Assembly (NCBI GenBank): GCA_023666125.1
Contig: JAMPCN010000030.1
Location: forward strand, 1 to 32,836
Origin: Bacillus sp. (in: firmicutes)
GTDB lineage: Bacteria > Bacillota > Clostridia > Lachnospirales > Lachnospiraceae
Length of the DNA stretch: 32,836 nucleotides
Direction of reading: 5' to 3'
Part shown: piece by piece, positions 25,134 through 32,836 of the stretch
Position numbering within the stretch: position 1 is the stretch's first letter
How the letters are laid out: the number at the start of each line of letters is the position of its first letter
Position numbers and translations under genes: made by a program
The notes under the pieces: generated by a model
The model's input: only the letters and a program-made list of their open reading frames with translations
Databases searched by the model: none
What the model was told of the DNA's origin: nothing

Positions 25134-25182
25134 AATGTATAATAGGTTGAAAGAATTATATTCTTTCAACCTATTATACATT
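25134..25182. promoter_or_regulatory. 49-bp perfect palindrome before the hydrogenase genes
   Basis: Positions 25134-25156 and 25160-25182 are exact reverse complements (23 bp) around a three-base TAT centre. Each arm carries TTGAAA and TATAAT/TATTAT-like boxes, so a promoter could be read in either direction. On the minus strand TTGAAA to TATTAT has a 19-nt spacer and would start transcription about 15-20 nt before the flavoprotein ATG. It also lies after the end of the efflux ATPase gene. No T-run follows, so a simple terminator is unlikely. It is probably an operator-promoter or an RNA hairpin in the leader. Confidence 0.7.
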
Positions 25183-25235
25183 CTTATATGACATTTTACC
25201 ACAAGAAAATTGCTTTGCATTCTTCCGCTTGATTT

Positions 25236-27140
25236 TTAGAGTTTCTTCGTCTGCAACGTTCTGGTCGCATTTAGTACCGCGATTACCATGACGCCTACAT
25301 CCGCAAAAATGGCAATCCACATATTGGCAATGCCAAGCGCGCCCAAAATCAGGCATAACGCCTTGACGGCAAGCGCAAAGACAATATTCTGGTAGACGAT
25401 TCTGATGCATTTGCGGGATATTTTAATGGCAAGCGCAATTTTTACCGGGTCGTCGTCCATCAAAACGACATCCGCCGCCTCGATTGCCGCATCCGAACCC
25501 AGCGCGCCCATGGCGATGCCGATATCCGCCCTTGTCAGAACGGGAGCGTCGTTAATGCCGTCTCCCACGAATAAAAGCTTTTCTTTCCCGCTCTTTTCCT
25601 GCAAAAGACCCTCTACCCGCGCCACTTTATCCGCCGGTAAAAGTTCGCTGTGAATCTCGTCTAACCCAAGCTCCGTGCCGACCGCGTCCGCCGTCTTTTT
25701 GTTATCGCCGGTCAGCATGACGGTTTTATGAATACCGGCGTTTTTTAACGCACGGATAGCCTCTTTGGCGTTTTGTTTGATAACGTCGGCAATCAGAATA
25801 CAGCCGGCATATTCCCGTTCGACGGCGACATAGACAATCGTGCCGGGTTCACCGCATTCTTCATAGGGAATCTGTAATTTTTTCATCAGTTTGGCGTTGC
25901 CAACAGCCGCTATGCGTCCGTCAATCCGCGCGGTAACGCCGTATCCGCCGATTTCTTCTATATCGGTTACCCTGTCTGCGTTTATCTCTTTTGCATAGGC
26001 TTCCCGTAAACTTTTGCTGATAGGATGGGAAGAATAGCTTTCCGCAAGAGCCGCCATTTCCAACAAATCCGCTCTCGCCTTATCCTGTTCTTCGTTACTA
26101 ATCCCCGTGTTTTTCTCATCTGCCAACATTATTTTCTTGACACGAAAAACGCCTTCGGTCAGGGTTCCGGTCTTGTCAAAAACGATATACCCCGCTTCCG
26201 ATAATGCTTCCAGATAGTTGGAACCTTTCACTAAAATACCGCACTTGGACGCTGCGCCGATACCGCCGAAGAAACTAAGCGGAATCGAGATAACAAGCGC
26301 ACACGGACAACTAATGACCAGGAAAGTCAACGCCCTGAAAACCCAACTGCCCCACGCCGGAGGAAGCTGTAAGAAAAACATTCTGACAAGCGGCGGCAAA
26401 AGGGCAAGGGCAACCGCGCTGTAACAGACCGCAGGCGTATATATTTTCGCAAATTTGGAAATAAAATTTTCCGATTTTGACTTTTTCATGCTGGAGTTTT
26501 CAACCAAATCCAGTATCTTACTGACGGTCGATTCTCCGAACGCCTTTGTTGTCCTGATTTTTAATAAGCCCGTCATATTGACACAGCCGCTTATCACTTC
26601 ATCTCCTATGGCGGCGTCTCTTGGGATGCTCTCCCCGGTCAGCGCGCTTGTGTTTAAACTGGATGCGCCCTCTGTGATAACGCCGTCTATAGGGATTTTT
26701 TCACCCGGTTTTACAACAATGATATCCCCAATGGCAATTTCGTCGGGATCAACCTGCTTTAGTTCGCCGTCTTTTTCAATATTGGCGTAATCCGGCCTGA
26801 TATCCATTAACGCGGTAATATTTCTGCGGCTTTTTCCGACGGCATAACTTTGGAACAGTTCGCCAATCTGATAAAAAAGCATAACCGCAACGCCCTCCGA
26901 ATATTCCCCAAGTCCGATGGCTCCTACGGTAGCGACCGCCATCAAAAAGTTTTCGTCGAACACCTCCCCGTGGACAATGCCCAGAACGGCTTTTTTTAGA
27001 ATATCATATCCGATGATAAGATACGGAATCAGATAAAGCAGTAATGACAGCCAGCCGGAGACGGGAACAAAATGCAGTATAACGACCAAAACCGCCGCAA
27101 TGATAATTCTTATCAATACTTTTTTCTGTTTTCTCGTCAT
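25236..27140 (-). CDS. cadA: P1B-type Zn2+/Cd2+-exporting ATPase
   Basis: An ATP-driven pump that exports heavy-metal ions across the cytoplasmic membrane. It has 634 residues with no HMA domain of its own; that domain is a separate gene just upstream. Visible motifs are the first membrane helices (about 8-75), the actuator TGES loop (NTSALTGESIPRD), the metal-site CPC in SCPCALVIS, the phosphorylation site DKTGTLTEG, the P1B-specific SHPIS, TGDN and VGDGINDAP. The last two helices contain KALCLILGALG and AIFADVGVMVIAVLNATR. The conserved Lys and the D-x-G there mark the Zn/Cd/Pb (P1B-2) class and not copper pumps. AAGGA is about 10 nt before the ATG. It is the third gene of the unit sensor-HMA-ATPase. 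Confidence 0.95.
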   Translation of the reverse strand: MTRKQKKVLIRIIIAAVLVVILHFVPVSGWLSLLLYLIPYLIIGYDILKKAVLGIVHGEVFDENFLMAVATVGAIGLGEYSEGVAVMLFYQIGELFQSYAVGKSRRNITALMDIRPDYANIEKDGELKQVDPDEIAIGDIIVVKPGEKIPIDGVITEGASSLNTSALTGESIPRDAAIGDEVISGCVNMTGLLKIRTTKAFGESTVSKILDLVENSSMKKSKSENFISKFAKIYTPAVCYSAVALALLPPLVRMFFLQLPPAWGSWVFRALTFLVISCPCALVISIPLSFFGGIGAASKCGILVKGSNYLEALSEAGYIVFDKTGTLTEGVFRVKKIMLADEKNTGISNEEQDKARADLLEMAALAESYSSHPISKSLREAYAKEINADRVTDIEEIGGYGVTARIDGRIAAVGNAKLMKKLQIPYEECGEPGTIVYVAVEREYAGCILIADVIKQNAKEAIRALKNAGIHKTVMLTGDNKKTADAVGTELGLDEIHSELLPADKVARVEGLLQEKSGKEKLLFVGDGINDAPVLTRADIGIAMGALGSDAAIEAADVVLMDDDPVKIALAIKISRKCIRIVYQNIVFALAVKALCLILGALGIANMWIAIFADVGVMVIAVLNATRTLQTKKL

Positions 27141-27178
27141 TGTTCACACATCCTTTTATATTCGATTTGCGATTCAGC

Positions 27179-27400
27179 CTATTTGAGGAAGATTTCGCAG
27201 TCCGGCTCCACTTTCCGGCATGCTTTTAATACATTTTTCATAACGCCTTTTTCATCCGCGCCGTCCGCAAATTCCACTTTCATTTTCTGTGTCATAAAAC
27301 TGACCGTTGCATTTGCAACACCCTCGGTCTTTTTTGCCGCATCTTCCATTTTCTCCGCACAGTTTGCGCAATCCACTTCAATTTTGTATGTTTTTTCCAT
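27179..27400 (-). CDS. Stand-alone heavy-metal-associated (HMA) domain protein
   Basis: A protein of 73 residues with a beta-alpha-beta-beta-alpha-beta ferredoxin-like fold, which binds a metal ion and probably passes it to the adjacent ATPase. The metal motif is VDCANCAEKM (Cys11 and Cys14). The core GVANATVSFMTQKMKVEF fits the HMA family, and two more Cys (LKACRKVEPDC) near the end could add ligands. AAGGAG lies 9 nt before the ATG. It is 38 nt upstream of the ATPase gene, which lacks an N-terminal HMA domain, so domain and pump look like a split version of the usual fused protein. Confidence 0.93.
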   Translation of the reverse strand: MEKTYKIEVDCANCAEKMEDAAKKTEGVANATVSFMTQKMKVEFADGADEKGVMKNVLKACRKVEPDCEIFLK

Positions 27401-27471
27401 TTTATCTCTCTCCTTTATTTTGATTTCGTTACAATAGCTATGCCTTTTACTTAGTCTGCAATATTGGCTGC

Positions 27472-27858
27472 CTATTCCGTTATATGCTCCATACCCATGC
27501 TGATAATCTCCCGCACATGTTCGTCGTCCAAGGAATAAAATATGGATTTTCCCTCCCGCCTGAATTTCACCAATTTGGAGTTTTTCAAGATTCTAAGCTG
27601 GTGGCTGACCGACGACTGGCTTAGATTAAGCAGTCTGGCAATATCGTATACACACAGTTCCTCTTCAAACAACGTGTATAATATTTTGATTCTGGTAGAA
27701 TCACCGAAAACCTTGAACAGTTCCGCCAAATCATACAAAATTTCATCATCCGGCTGCTGTTCGAGCAATTTCTTTACCACATCTTCCCTTGCCGCCAGAA
27801 ATTCTTTCTCCGGCATTTCCTTTTCCAATTCTGTTTCCATATTCTTTTTCGTTATCAT
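27472..27858 (-). CDS. ArsR/SmtB-family metal-responsive repressor, zinc-type
   Basis: A dimeric winged-helix repressor that leaves DNA when metal binds. Start at 27858 (MITKKNMETE, 128 residues), where GGGGG is about 4 nt upstream; an in-frame ATG ten codons earlier lies inside the likely operator. The recognition helix region is VYDIARLLNLSQSSVSHQLRILKNS. The C-terminal helix carries Asp112-x-His114, then His125 and Glu128. Their spacing (D-x-H-x10-H-x2-E) is exactly that of the alpha-5 zinc site of SmtB and CzrA. Cys69 in ELCVYDIA corresponds to one alpha-3 Cys of CadC/SmtB, but its usual partner is Tyr. Zinc is therefore the most likely signal. It heads the unit with HMA and ATPase genes. 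Confidence 0.93.
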   Translation of the reverse strand: MITKKNMETELEKEMPEKEFLAAREDVVKKLLEQQPDDEILYDLAELFKVFGDSTRIKILYTLFEEELCVYDIARLLNLSQSSVSHQLRILKNSKLVKFRREGKSIFYSLDDEHVREIISMGMEHITE

Positions 27859-27876
27859 AATTCCCCCTTTCGGCCA

Positions 27877-27929
27877 ACATATGTTCATCTGTTCATATGT
27901 ATATTAATATATTTATACGTGTATGTCAA
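27877..27929 (-). promoter_or_regulatory. Promoter and likely operator of the metal-efflux unit
   Basis: On the minus strand a perfect TTGACA (27924-27929) is 17 nt from TAATAT (27901-27906). An inverted repeat ACATATG-N10-CATATGT (27877-27900) follows at the start point, and on the minus strand it contains ATGAACA twice. This position and the ATATGAACA core are like known SmtB/CzrA-type operators, so the repressor probably controls its own unit here. Confidence 0.6.
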
Positions 27930-27979
27930 CCATATTGTCACAAAAATATCATTTTTTTGCTGACGCCCATTGTAAGCGC

Positions 27980-28019
27980 AAAAAAAGACGCATGGTCTGA
28001 CATTTACCGCTCCATGCGC
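27980..28019 (-). terminator. Rho-independent terminator closing the proB-to-orf81 run
   Basis: On the minus strand GCGCATGG pairs with CCATGCGT (8 pairs, one wobble) around a 16-nt loop, followed by TC and seven T. It lies 53 nt after the stop of the small gene at 28072-28317 and separates this run from the metal-efflux unit. Confidence 0.8.
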
Positions 28020-28071
28020 CGTTATGTATTGCCTTACAGATTCCATTTTACTATTCGTTTCCGTTACCGTC

Positions 28072-28317
28072 TTACCGCAGAAAATTATCCATGACATTGA
28101 TGCTCGCCGCCATATGCTTTAACTGCGCCAGCTCGCGTTTCATATACGCCTCTAACTGCGCCACTTCCTCTGTGTCAAAGCCGGTATTATGCGTAATCCT
28201 GCATTCCGGAATCTTTCCCTCTGCGACCCTGCTCCCGTCCGTAAAAGAGACAAAAGCATACTTTTTGCCATCTTTTACGCAAATCGGGGAAACAGACATT
28301 TTGATATCTTCGTTCAT
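28072..28317 (-). CDS. Small conserved-looking hypothetical protein
   Basis: An 81-residue protein that I do not recognise. The first half looks like a small beta domain (KMSVSPICVKDGKKYAFVSF, DGSRVAEGKIPECRI). The second half is a single long helix (DTEEVAQLEAYMKRELAQLK) ending in NVMDNFLR. It has no signal peptide or membrane segment. The start has only a weak AGAGAG upstream. It follows the chemoreceptor gene after 32 nt and precedes a clear terminator, which supports it as a real last gene of the run. Confidence 0.72.
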   Translation of the reverse strand: MNEDIKMSVSPICVKDGKKYAFVSFTDGSRVAEGKIPECRITHNTGFDTEEVAQLEAYMKRELAQLKHMAASINVMDNFLR

Positions 28318-28349
28318 TGTCTTAACTCTCTACTTACTATTTAACATTA

Positions 28350-30098
28350 TTATACCTGGAAGAACGAAACGTCCTTTTGCAGTTCTTCCGCAATATCTTT
28401 CAAATCTTTTGCACAGTCGGCAAGCAGATTGATGGTTGCGTTCAGCTCTTCCATTGCCGCGTTTGTCTGCTGCGTTGACGCCGCATTCTGCTCGGCAACT
28501 GCGGACAGGTTCTGGATGATGTCCGTTACCTTTACTCTCGCGCCGTCGCATTCTATTGTCTGCGTATGAATGCTTCCGGTCTCTTCTATGGAAGTTTCAA
28601 TACCCTTGCTGACGTCCGCAAATTTTTCTTTTGTCTCTTCCAGTTTCTGCTGCTGTTGAGCGATAATCTCGCTTACTTCCGCCATAATTTCAACGGAAGC
28701 TTCCGAATCGATGGACAACTGATGGATAATCTCTTCAATCGTCTTAGCCGAATTGTTGGAGTCCTCAGAAAGTTTGGAAATCTGGGACGCAACAACGGCA
28801 AATCCACGTCCGGCCTCACCTGCTCTGGCAGCTTCAATGCTGGCATTGAGAGCCAGTAAGCTTGTTTCGCTGGAAATGGCTGTAATCAGATTGACCGCAT
28901 CCTGAATCTTTCTTACGGAATCATTTGTCGTATGTACGGAAGCGTCGATTTTCTTAATCGCCTCTAACGTTCTGTCATTGGAAACGCCCAACTCATCAAT
29001 AATCTGTTCCGACTCGTCGTCCGCTCTCTTGATATTGCCCGATATTTCATCTAACTCTTGCACTCTCTGCACCATATTTTGAATCATATTGCCGATATTT
29101 GTCACTTCCATCGTCGCCGATTCAATATCTTCCGCCTGCGTTACTGCGCCTTTAGCAATATCTTCTATGGCGCGCGCGATCTCATCCGCGGTCGTGCTTG
29201 TCTGAGACGCCAGCGATTCCAAAGAATCGCCCGACTGTAATAAATTATCCGTCGTATCTTTAATATTGCCGACCATTCCCTGCAATTTTTCTACCAGTCC
29301 ATACATGGAAGAAACCATAACGCCGATTTCATCGCTTCTTTCTCTTGCCTTGTCGCTGACTTTCTGCGCTGTTTCACTTAATTGCAGACGTAAATCGCCC
29401 TCAGAGAGCCTTCCCAGCATATTGCCCGCATTGACAAAGATAACTGCCATTCCCCTTACCAGCATAATGCAGACAGCCATGGAAATAATCAAAATCACAG
29501 CGGCAATTCCGATAATGCTCAATACCTGTTTAAGAATGGCGGCATTTACATCCGCACTCGGCTCTCCGGCAAATATCATGCCGACAATCTGGCCGTCGCT
29601 GTTTGTAAGCGGTTTATAGTAAGCATAGTATTTCTGCTCATTAATAATAATATCGGCCGCGCTGTAATCTTCCCCTCTCTTAAGTACGGCTTCCACGACC
29701 GCATCTGACGCCGTTGTGCCGACAATGCGTTCTCCGGTCTGGGCGTTACGCAGCGAAGTTGCCCTTCTTGTATCGCCGTAAAAAAGCGTGATATCGGCAT
29801 CGGAACCTTCCGTGTAGCTGTCGATAACCTCTTCTTCGGCGGATATGCAGTAATCTCCTTTATAGAGTAAATCTCCCTCCATACGGTAATCGCCTGCATC
29901 AAGCGCTTCATAAGACGAAGCAACCGCCTGGCATACCTGGCTTAAACCGGTGAGCGCTTCATCCTGCATACCGCTGTTTAAGGCTCTCATGGAGTAAAAT
30001 GTGGTGATAATAACCAATATTAACATTGGCAGCGCACACATCATACTCAATTTTAACAAAATACCAATGCCCTTTTTCTTATTTGTGTTTTCTCCCAT
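28350..30098 (-). CDS. Methyl-accepting chemotaxis protein
   Basis: A transmembrane chemoreceptor of 582 residues. Membrane helix 1 spans about 12-35. An extracellular sensor of about 150 residues follows, Cache-like by its pattern ([51 protein letters not shown]). Membrane helix 2 is at about 190-214, then a HAMP region. The cytoplasmic signalling coiled coil has its conserved tip [20 protein letters not shown], where CheA and CheW bind. Gln/Glu pairs typical of methylation sites flank it. The ligand is unknown; the placement after proA does not settle it. AGGAGG lies about 11 nt before the ATG. The gap after proA is 33 nt, so it is probably cotranscribed with the proline genes. Confidence 0.95.
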   Translation of the reverse strand: MGENTNKKKGIGILLKLSMMCALPMLILVIITTFYSMRALNSGMQDEALTGLSQVCQAVASSYEALDAGDYRMEGDLLYKGDYCISAEEEVIDSYTEGSDADITLFYGDTRRATSLRNAQTGERIVGTTASDAVVEAVLKRGEDYSAADIIINEQKYYAYYKPLTNSDGQIVGMIFAGEPSADVNAAILKQVLSIIGIAAVILIISMAVCIMLVRGMAVIFVNAGNMLGRLSEGDLRLQLSETAQKVSDKARERSDEIGVMVSSMYGLVEKLQGMVGNIKDTTDNLLQSGDSLESLASQTSTTADEIARAIEDIAKGAVTQAEDIESATMEVTNIGNMIQNMVQRVQELDEISGNIKRADDESEQIIDELGVSNDRTLEAIKKIDASVHTTNDSVRKIQDAVNLITAISSETSLLALNASIEAARAGEAGRGFAVVASQISKLSEDSNNSAKTIEEIIHQLSIDSEASVEIMAEVSEIIAQQQQKLEETKEKFADVSKGIETSIEETGSIHTQTIECDGARVKVTDIIQNLSAVAEQNAASTQQTNAAMEELNATINLLADCAKDLKDIAEELQKDVSFFQV

Positions 30099-30131
30099 TT
30101 CTTAATATTCCTCCCTCTTCTTTGTCGTTTT

Positions 30132-31379
30132 TTATGGCCGGACTTGTCCGTTGCCAACAATGGTATATTTATAGGTCGTCAGTTCCTTTAAGCCCATAGG
30201 GCCTCTTGCGTGCAGCTTCTGCGTACTGATGCCGATTTCCGCGCCGAATCCGAATTCAAAACCGTCCGTGAATCTGGTGGAAGCATTCACATAAACGCAG
30301 GCGGAATCCACACTTTTTAAAAACAGCTGCGCATGTTCTTCATTTTCCGTGATAATGGCGTCGGAATGCCCGGTCGTGTAACGATTAATATGGGCAATAG
30401 CCTCTTCTATATTCTCAACCGTTTTCATGGAAACAATATAATCTAAATATTCCGCTGCATAATCTTCCTCAGTGGCCTCACCGCAGTCCGGAACCAAGGC
30501 TCTTATGGGGCTGTCGCCGCGCATCTCTACTTTCTTTTCCCTAAGCGCCTTGCTAAGAACCGGCAGCGCCTTGTCTAATTCCTTTTTATGGATGACAATC
30601 GACTCGCAGGCGTTGCAGACGCCGACGCGCTGCGTCTTGGCATTGATGATAATCGGCACGACTTTCATGATATCCGCATCTTCATCAATATAAATATGGC
30701 AGTTTCCCGTGCCGGTTTCAATCACCGGAATCGTGCTGTTTGCGACAACCGCGTTAATCAATCCCGCGCCGCCTCTGGGAATCAGTACATCCACATACTG
30801 CTTCATTTTCATAAATTCATTCGTTGTCTGTCTGTCAACGTCGGTAATAAGCTGAATGGCATCTTCCGTGATACCCTCCCTGGCTAATGCTTTGCGGATA
30901 ATATCCGCAATGGCCGTGTTGGAACGGACCGCTTCTTTTCCGCCCTTTAGGATAACCGCATTTCCGGCTTTAAAGCATAGGGCAAACGCATCTGCGGTCA
31001 CATTCGGCCTGGATTCATAAATAATGCCGATAACGCCTATCGGAACACGGACTTTCGTAATCTTAAGCCCGTTCGGGCGTTCAAACTGCTCCAAAACCTC
31101 CCCTATGGAGTCCGGCAGCTTGGCAACCTGCAATACGCCCTCCGCCATCGCTTCGATTCTTTCTTCGGTAAGCTGCAAACGATCCAGCATGGCTTCCCGC
31201 ATACCGTTATTTCTGGCGGCTTCCATATCTTGTTCATTCGCATCCAGTATTTCCTGCCTGCATATCATGAAGTATTCCGCCACAGCGTTTAGAGCCGCGG
31301 TCTTTTGTGCGTCGGATAGAGACTGTAGGACATATTTGGCGGCGGCCGCCTTCTGCCCAATGGTTTCTAACTCACTCAT
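30132..31379 (-). CDS. proA: Gamma-glutamyl phosphate reductase
   Basis: Reduces gamma-glutamyl phosphate with NADPH to glutamate semialdehyde, the second step of proline synthesis. It has 415 residues, the usual length. The catalytic Cys255 is in [10 protein letters not shown]. Other family motifs are [50 protein letters not shown] and the C-terminal [20 protein letters not shown]. The start overlaps the preceding gene by eight bases (31372-31379), which implies coupled translation. proB lies further upstream in the same run, separated by two small genes. No proC is present. Confidence 0.97.
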   Translation of the reverse strand: MSELETIGQKAAAAKYVLQSLSDAQKTAALNAVAEYFMICRQEILDANEQDMEAARNNGMREAMLDRLQLTEERIEAMAEGVLQVAKLPDSIGEVLEQFERPNGLKITKVRVPIGVIGIIYESRPNVTADAFALCFKAGNAVILKGGKEAVRSNTAIADIIRKALAREGITEDAIQLITDVDRQTTNEFMKMKQYVDVLIPRGGAGLINAVVANSTIPVIETGTGNCHIYIDEDADIMKVVPIIINAKTQRVGVCNACESIVIHKKELDKALPVLSKALREKKVEMRGDSPIRALVPDCGEATEEDYAAEYLDYIVSMKTVENIEEAIAHINRYTTGHSDAIITENEEHAQLFLKSVDSACVYVNASTRFTDGFEFGFGAEIGISTQKLHARGPMGLKELTTYKYTIVGNGQVRP

Positions 31380-32001
31380 AAGAATTCTCCTTTGCTTTTA
31401 TTACTCTTTTTTCCGTTATGATATAAGAGGCTTTTTTATCATGTATTTCATGCGGGATATGGGGAAGCACCTGGCATTCATAGCATAACGCCACGGTATC
31501 CATGAAAATCCCCAACCGCTCCATACGGCTTAAATATCTGTCGTAAAACCCTTTCCCATAGCCGATTCTATGGCGGTTTTCGTCAAAAACCGCACCCGGC
31601 ATTATCATAAGCGCATTTTGCGTAGATTTTGTATGTTCATCAAACAGTTCCGTTGTCTGCGGTTCCAAAATGCCCCGATATCCTTCCGTTAGGCTTTTTA
31701 GGCCGCTAATCCGGTAAAAATCCATCTCGTTTCCTGTTACTTTCGGCGCATAGACACGTTTTTTCCCGGCTATGGCCCGTTCGATAAAAGAGACGGTAAT
31801 CACCTCGCTTTGATAACTTACATAGGTCAGTATCACATCCGCTTTTTTATAAAGCTCCGTTTTTACAAGGCTTCTTATAATCCTTTCGCTTTTTTGCATC
31901 CGGTCGGCATATGGTAAAATGTCCCGCAGCGCAAGGATGTTTTTTCTGACGCGCCTTTTTTCTTCGGCCATCGTCTGTTTACCGCTCATGCTTTTTTCCA
32001 A
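31372..32001 (-). CDS. 5-formyltetrahydrofolate cyclo-ligase
   Basis: Converts 5-formyl-THF to 5,10-methenyl-THF with ATP, recovering folate for one-carbon metabolism. It has 209 residues. The signature segments are seen: [13 protein letters not shown] at the start, [13 protein letters not shown], and the ATP/substrate loop [23 protein letters not shown]. The start is uncertain. A TTG at 32001 has GGGAG 6 nt upstream and is preferred. The ATG at 31989 (MSGKQ) has that site 18 nt away. With the TTG start the gene overlaps the UPF0291 gene by 23 bases, and it overlaps proA at its other end by eight, so the region is very compact. Confidence 0.93.
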   Translation of the reverse strand: MEKSMSGKQTMAEEKRRVRKNILALRDILPYADRMQKSERIIRSLVKTELYKKADVILTYVSYQSEVITVSFIERAIAGKKRVYAPKVTGNEMDFYRISGLKSLTEGYRGILEPQTTELFDEHTKSTQNALMIMPGAVFDENRHRIGYGKGFYDRYLSRMERLGIFMDTVALCYECQVLPHIPHEIHDKKASYIITEKRVIKAKENSYE

Positions 32002-32224
32002 ATTTTTCTCCCAGATTTGTCACAGTGCCATCCTTTTCTATGATGGAAATATTATCGAGCTGTCCTCTTAAATTTCTCCTGACATTGGCGATATAGGCTT
32101 TTCTTAACTCTTTCTGTTCCTTTATTTCCTCCTCTGTCAGTCCTTCGGCCTGTGATTTATGATATAATTCATTGACTCTTTTAGTCAATTCTTCCATGGT
32201 ACCGTAATTTTTGCCATCACTCAT
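31979..32224 (-). CDS. UPF0291 (DUF896, YnzC-like) protein
   Basis: An 81-residue protein. The family pattern is clear: a short helix pair VNELYHKSQAEGLTEEEIKE followed by QKELRKAYIANVRRNLRGQL and DNISIIEKDG. B. subtilis YnzC is a small helical member of this family with no settled role. The last 20 residues ([11 protein letters not shown]) are basic. It starts 16 nt after the proB stop and overlaps the next gene, so it belongs to the proB-proA run. Confidence 0.9.
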   Translation of the reverse strand: MSDGKNYGTMEELTKRVNELYHKSQAEGLTEEEIKEQKELRKAYIANVRRNLRGQLDNISIIEKDGTVTNLGEKFGKKHER

Positions 32225-32240
32225 TTATCATACCTTCTTG

Positions 32241-32836
32241 TCAGTGTCCGTGCATCTGCTGCACATACAGAGGCAAATCAAAGTCTGTGTCCGTTTTTGC
32301 CAAAAAGAGCGTTCCAATATTTTGTCCATCCAAAATACGGTGGATGACTTTGATATCCTTACTGTTGGCAATTACCATATCAACGCCCGTGTTATGGGCG
32401 ATACGCGCCGCCTGCAGCTTGGTGTTCATGCCGCCCGTTCCCGCGTCGCTGCCGGTGGAGGCTTTTCCCATTTGCATCAGTTCATCCGTCAGTTCCTCCA
32501 CAACTTCTATATACTGCGCCTGCGGATTCTTTCTGGGGTCGTCTGTATACAGGCCGTCAATATCCGATAACAAAATCAGTAAATCCGCCTTTACCAAAGA
32601 CGCCACAATCGCGGAGAGCGTATCGTTATCGCCGATTTCAATTTCATAGGTCGCGACCGTATCATTTTCATTCACGATGGGAATGACGCCCAGTTTTAAC
32701 AGTTCTGCAAAGGTATTCTGCGCATTGAAACGATTGAGGTTATCCACAATCGTATTTTTCGTCATCAAAATCTGTGCGGCTATCTGATTGTATTCCGCAA
32801 AGATTTTCTGGTAAGTCATCATCAGCCGCGCCTGTC
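32241..32836 (-). CDS. proB: Glutamate 5-kinase (5' part beyond the window)
   Basis: Phosphorylates glutamate with ATP in the first step of proline synthesis, and is normally inhibited by proline. The frame is open to the right edge, so the N-terminal ATP-binding part is missing; 198 codons are present. Family motifs include GQARLM-like QARLMMTYQKIFAEYNQIAA, PIVNENDTV, GDNDTLSAIVASLVKADLLI, LLSDIDGLYTDDP and GTGGMNTKLQAARIA. The protein ends soon after the kinase domain (LPLYVQQMHGH), so it has no C-terminal PUA domain, unlike E. coli ProB. A methionine 5 codons in from the edge is internal and not the true start. Confidence 0.95.
   Translation of the reverse strand, partial: QARLMMTYQKIFAEYNQIAAQILMTKNTIVDNLNRFNAQNTFAELLKLGVIPIVNENDTVATYEIEIGDNDTLSAIVASLVKADLLILLSDIDGLYTDDPRKNPQAQYIEVVEELTDELMQMGKASTGSDAGTGGMNTKLQAARIAHNTGVDMVIANSKDIKVIHRILDGQNIGTLFLAKTDTDFDLPLYVQQMHGH

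Noticed and set aside
27885-28097. Minus-strand frame of 70 codons between the repressor and the small gene at 28072
   Set aside because: It covers the terminator at 27980-28019 and the metal-efflux promoter, and its product has no recognisable features.

Overview
This window looks like a chromosomal segment of an anaerobic Firmicute, most probably a Lachnospiraceae-type clostridium. Four things point that way: moderate GC, AGGAGG-type ribosome binding sites, a clostridial [FeFe] hydrogenase paired with a glutamate-synthase-like flavoprotein, and family assignments that are all Gram-positive in style. It is almost entirely housekeeping and metabolic DNA. I see no rRNA, tRNA, CRISPR array, phage gene, transposase or integrase. 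Every gene but one is on the minus strand, so transcription runs right to left. The exception is a diguanylate cyclase at 7646-8752.

Layout in coordinate order. (1) 1-556: a cell-wall amidase cut by the left edge, with a TTG start. (2) 590-6578: a minus-strand run parE, parC, rsmD, coaD and a coiled-coil protein. A terminator-like hairpin at 497-536 follows it and lies inside the signal-peptide codons of the amidase. (3) 6701-11760: a possible PD-(D/E)XK-like protein, the plus-strand GGDEF gene, a charged hypothetical protein, and a two-gene unit of a degenerate EAL/HDOD protein and a lipoprotein, closed by a terminator. (4) 11902-21412: branched-chain amino acid and methionine synthesis. The order of transcription is lipoprotein, metH, ilvB, two tandem ilvN paralogues, ilvC, a TetR-family regulator, a strong hairpin, then leuC and leuD from their own promoter. 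(5) 21557-25113: a hydrogenase module made of an NuoF/GltD-like flavoprotein and a multi-cluster [FeFe] hydrogenase. It is bounded by two unusual palindromic structures, a 23-bp perfect inverted repeat upstream and a tandem hairpin duplication across the hydrogenase stop codon. (6) 25236-27858: a metal-efflux unit of an ArsR/SmtB-type zinc sensor, a stand-alone HMA protein and a P1B-type ATPase. (7) 28072-32836: proB (cut by the right edge), a UPF0291 protein, 5-formyl-THF cyclo-ligase, proA, a chemoreceptor and a small conserved protein, tightly packed and ending in a terminator at 27980-28019.

How the genes work together. IlvB/IlvN, IlvC and LeuCD cover the common valine/isoleucine/leucine steps; ilvD, ilvE, leuA and leuB are not in the window. 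MetH makes methionine but lacks its own reactivation domain. ProB and ProA give two of the three proline steps; proC is not seen. The hydrogenase pair probably links NAD(P)H, ferredoxin and H2. ParC/ParE form a type IIA topoisomerase. No clearly new defence or mobile system is present. The least explained items are the two palindromic structures flanking the hydrogenase genes, the hairpin buried in the amidase signal peptide, the nuclease-like protein beside parE, and the paired ilvN genes.
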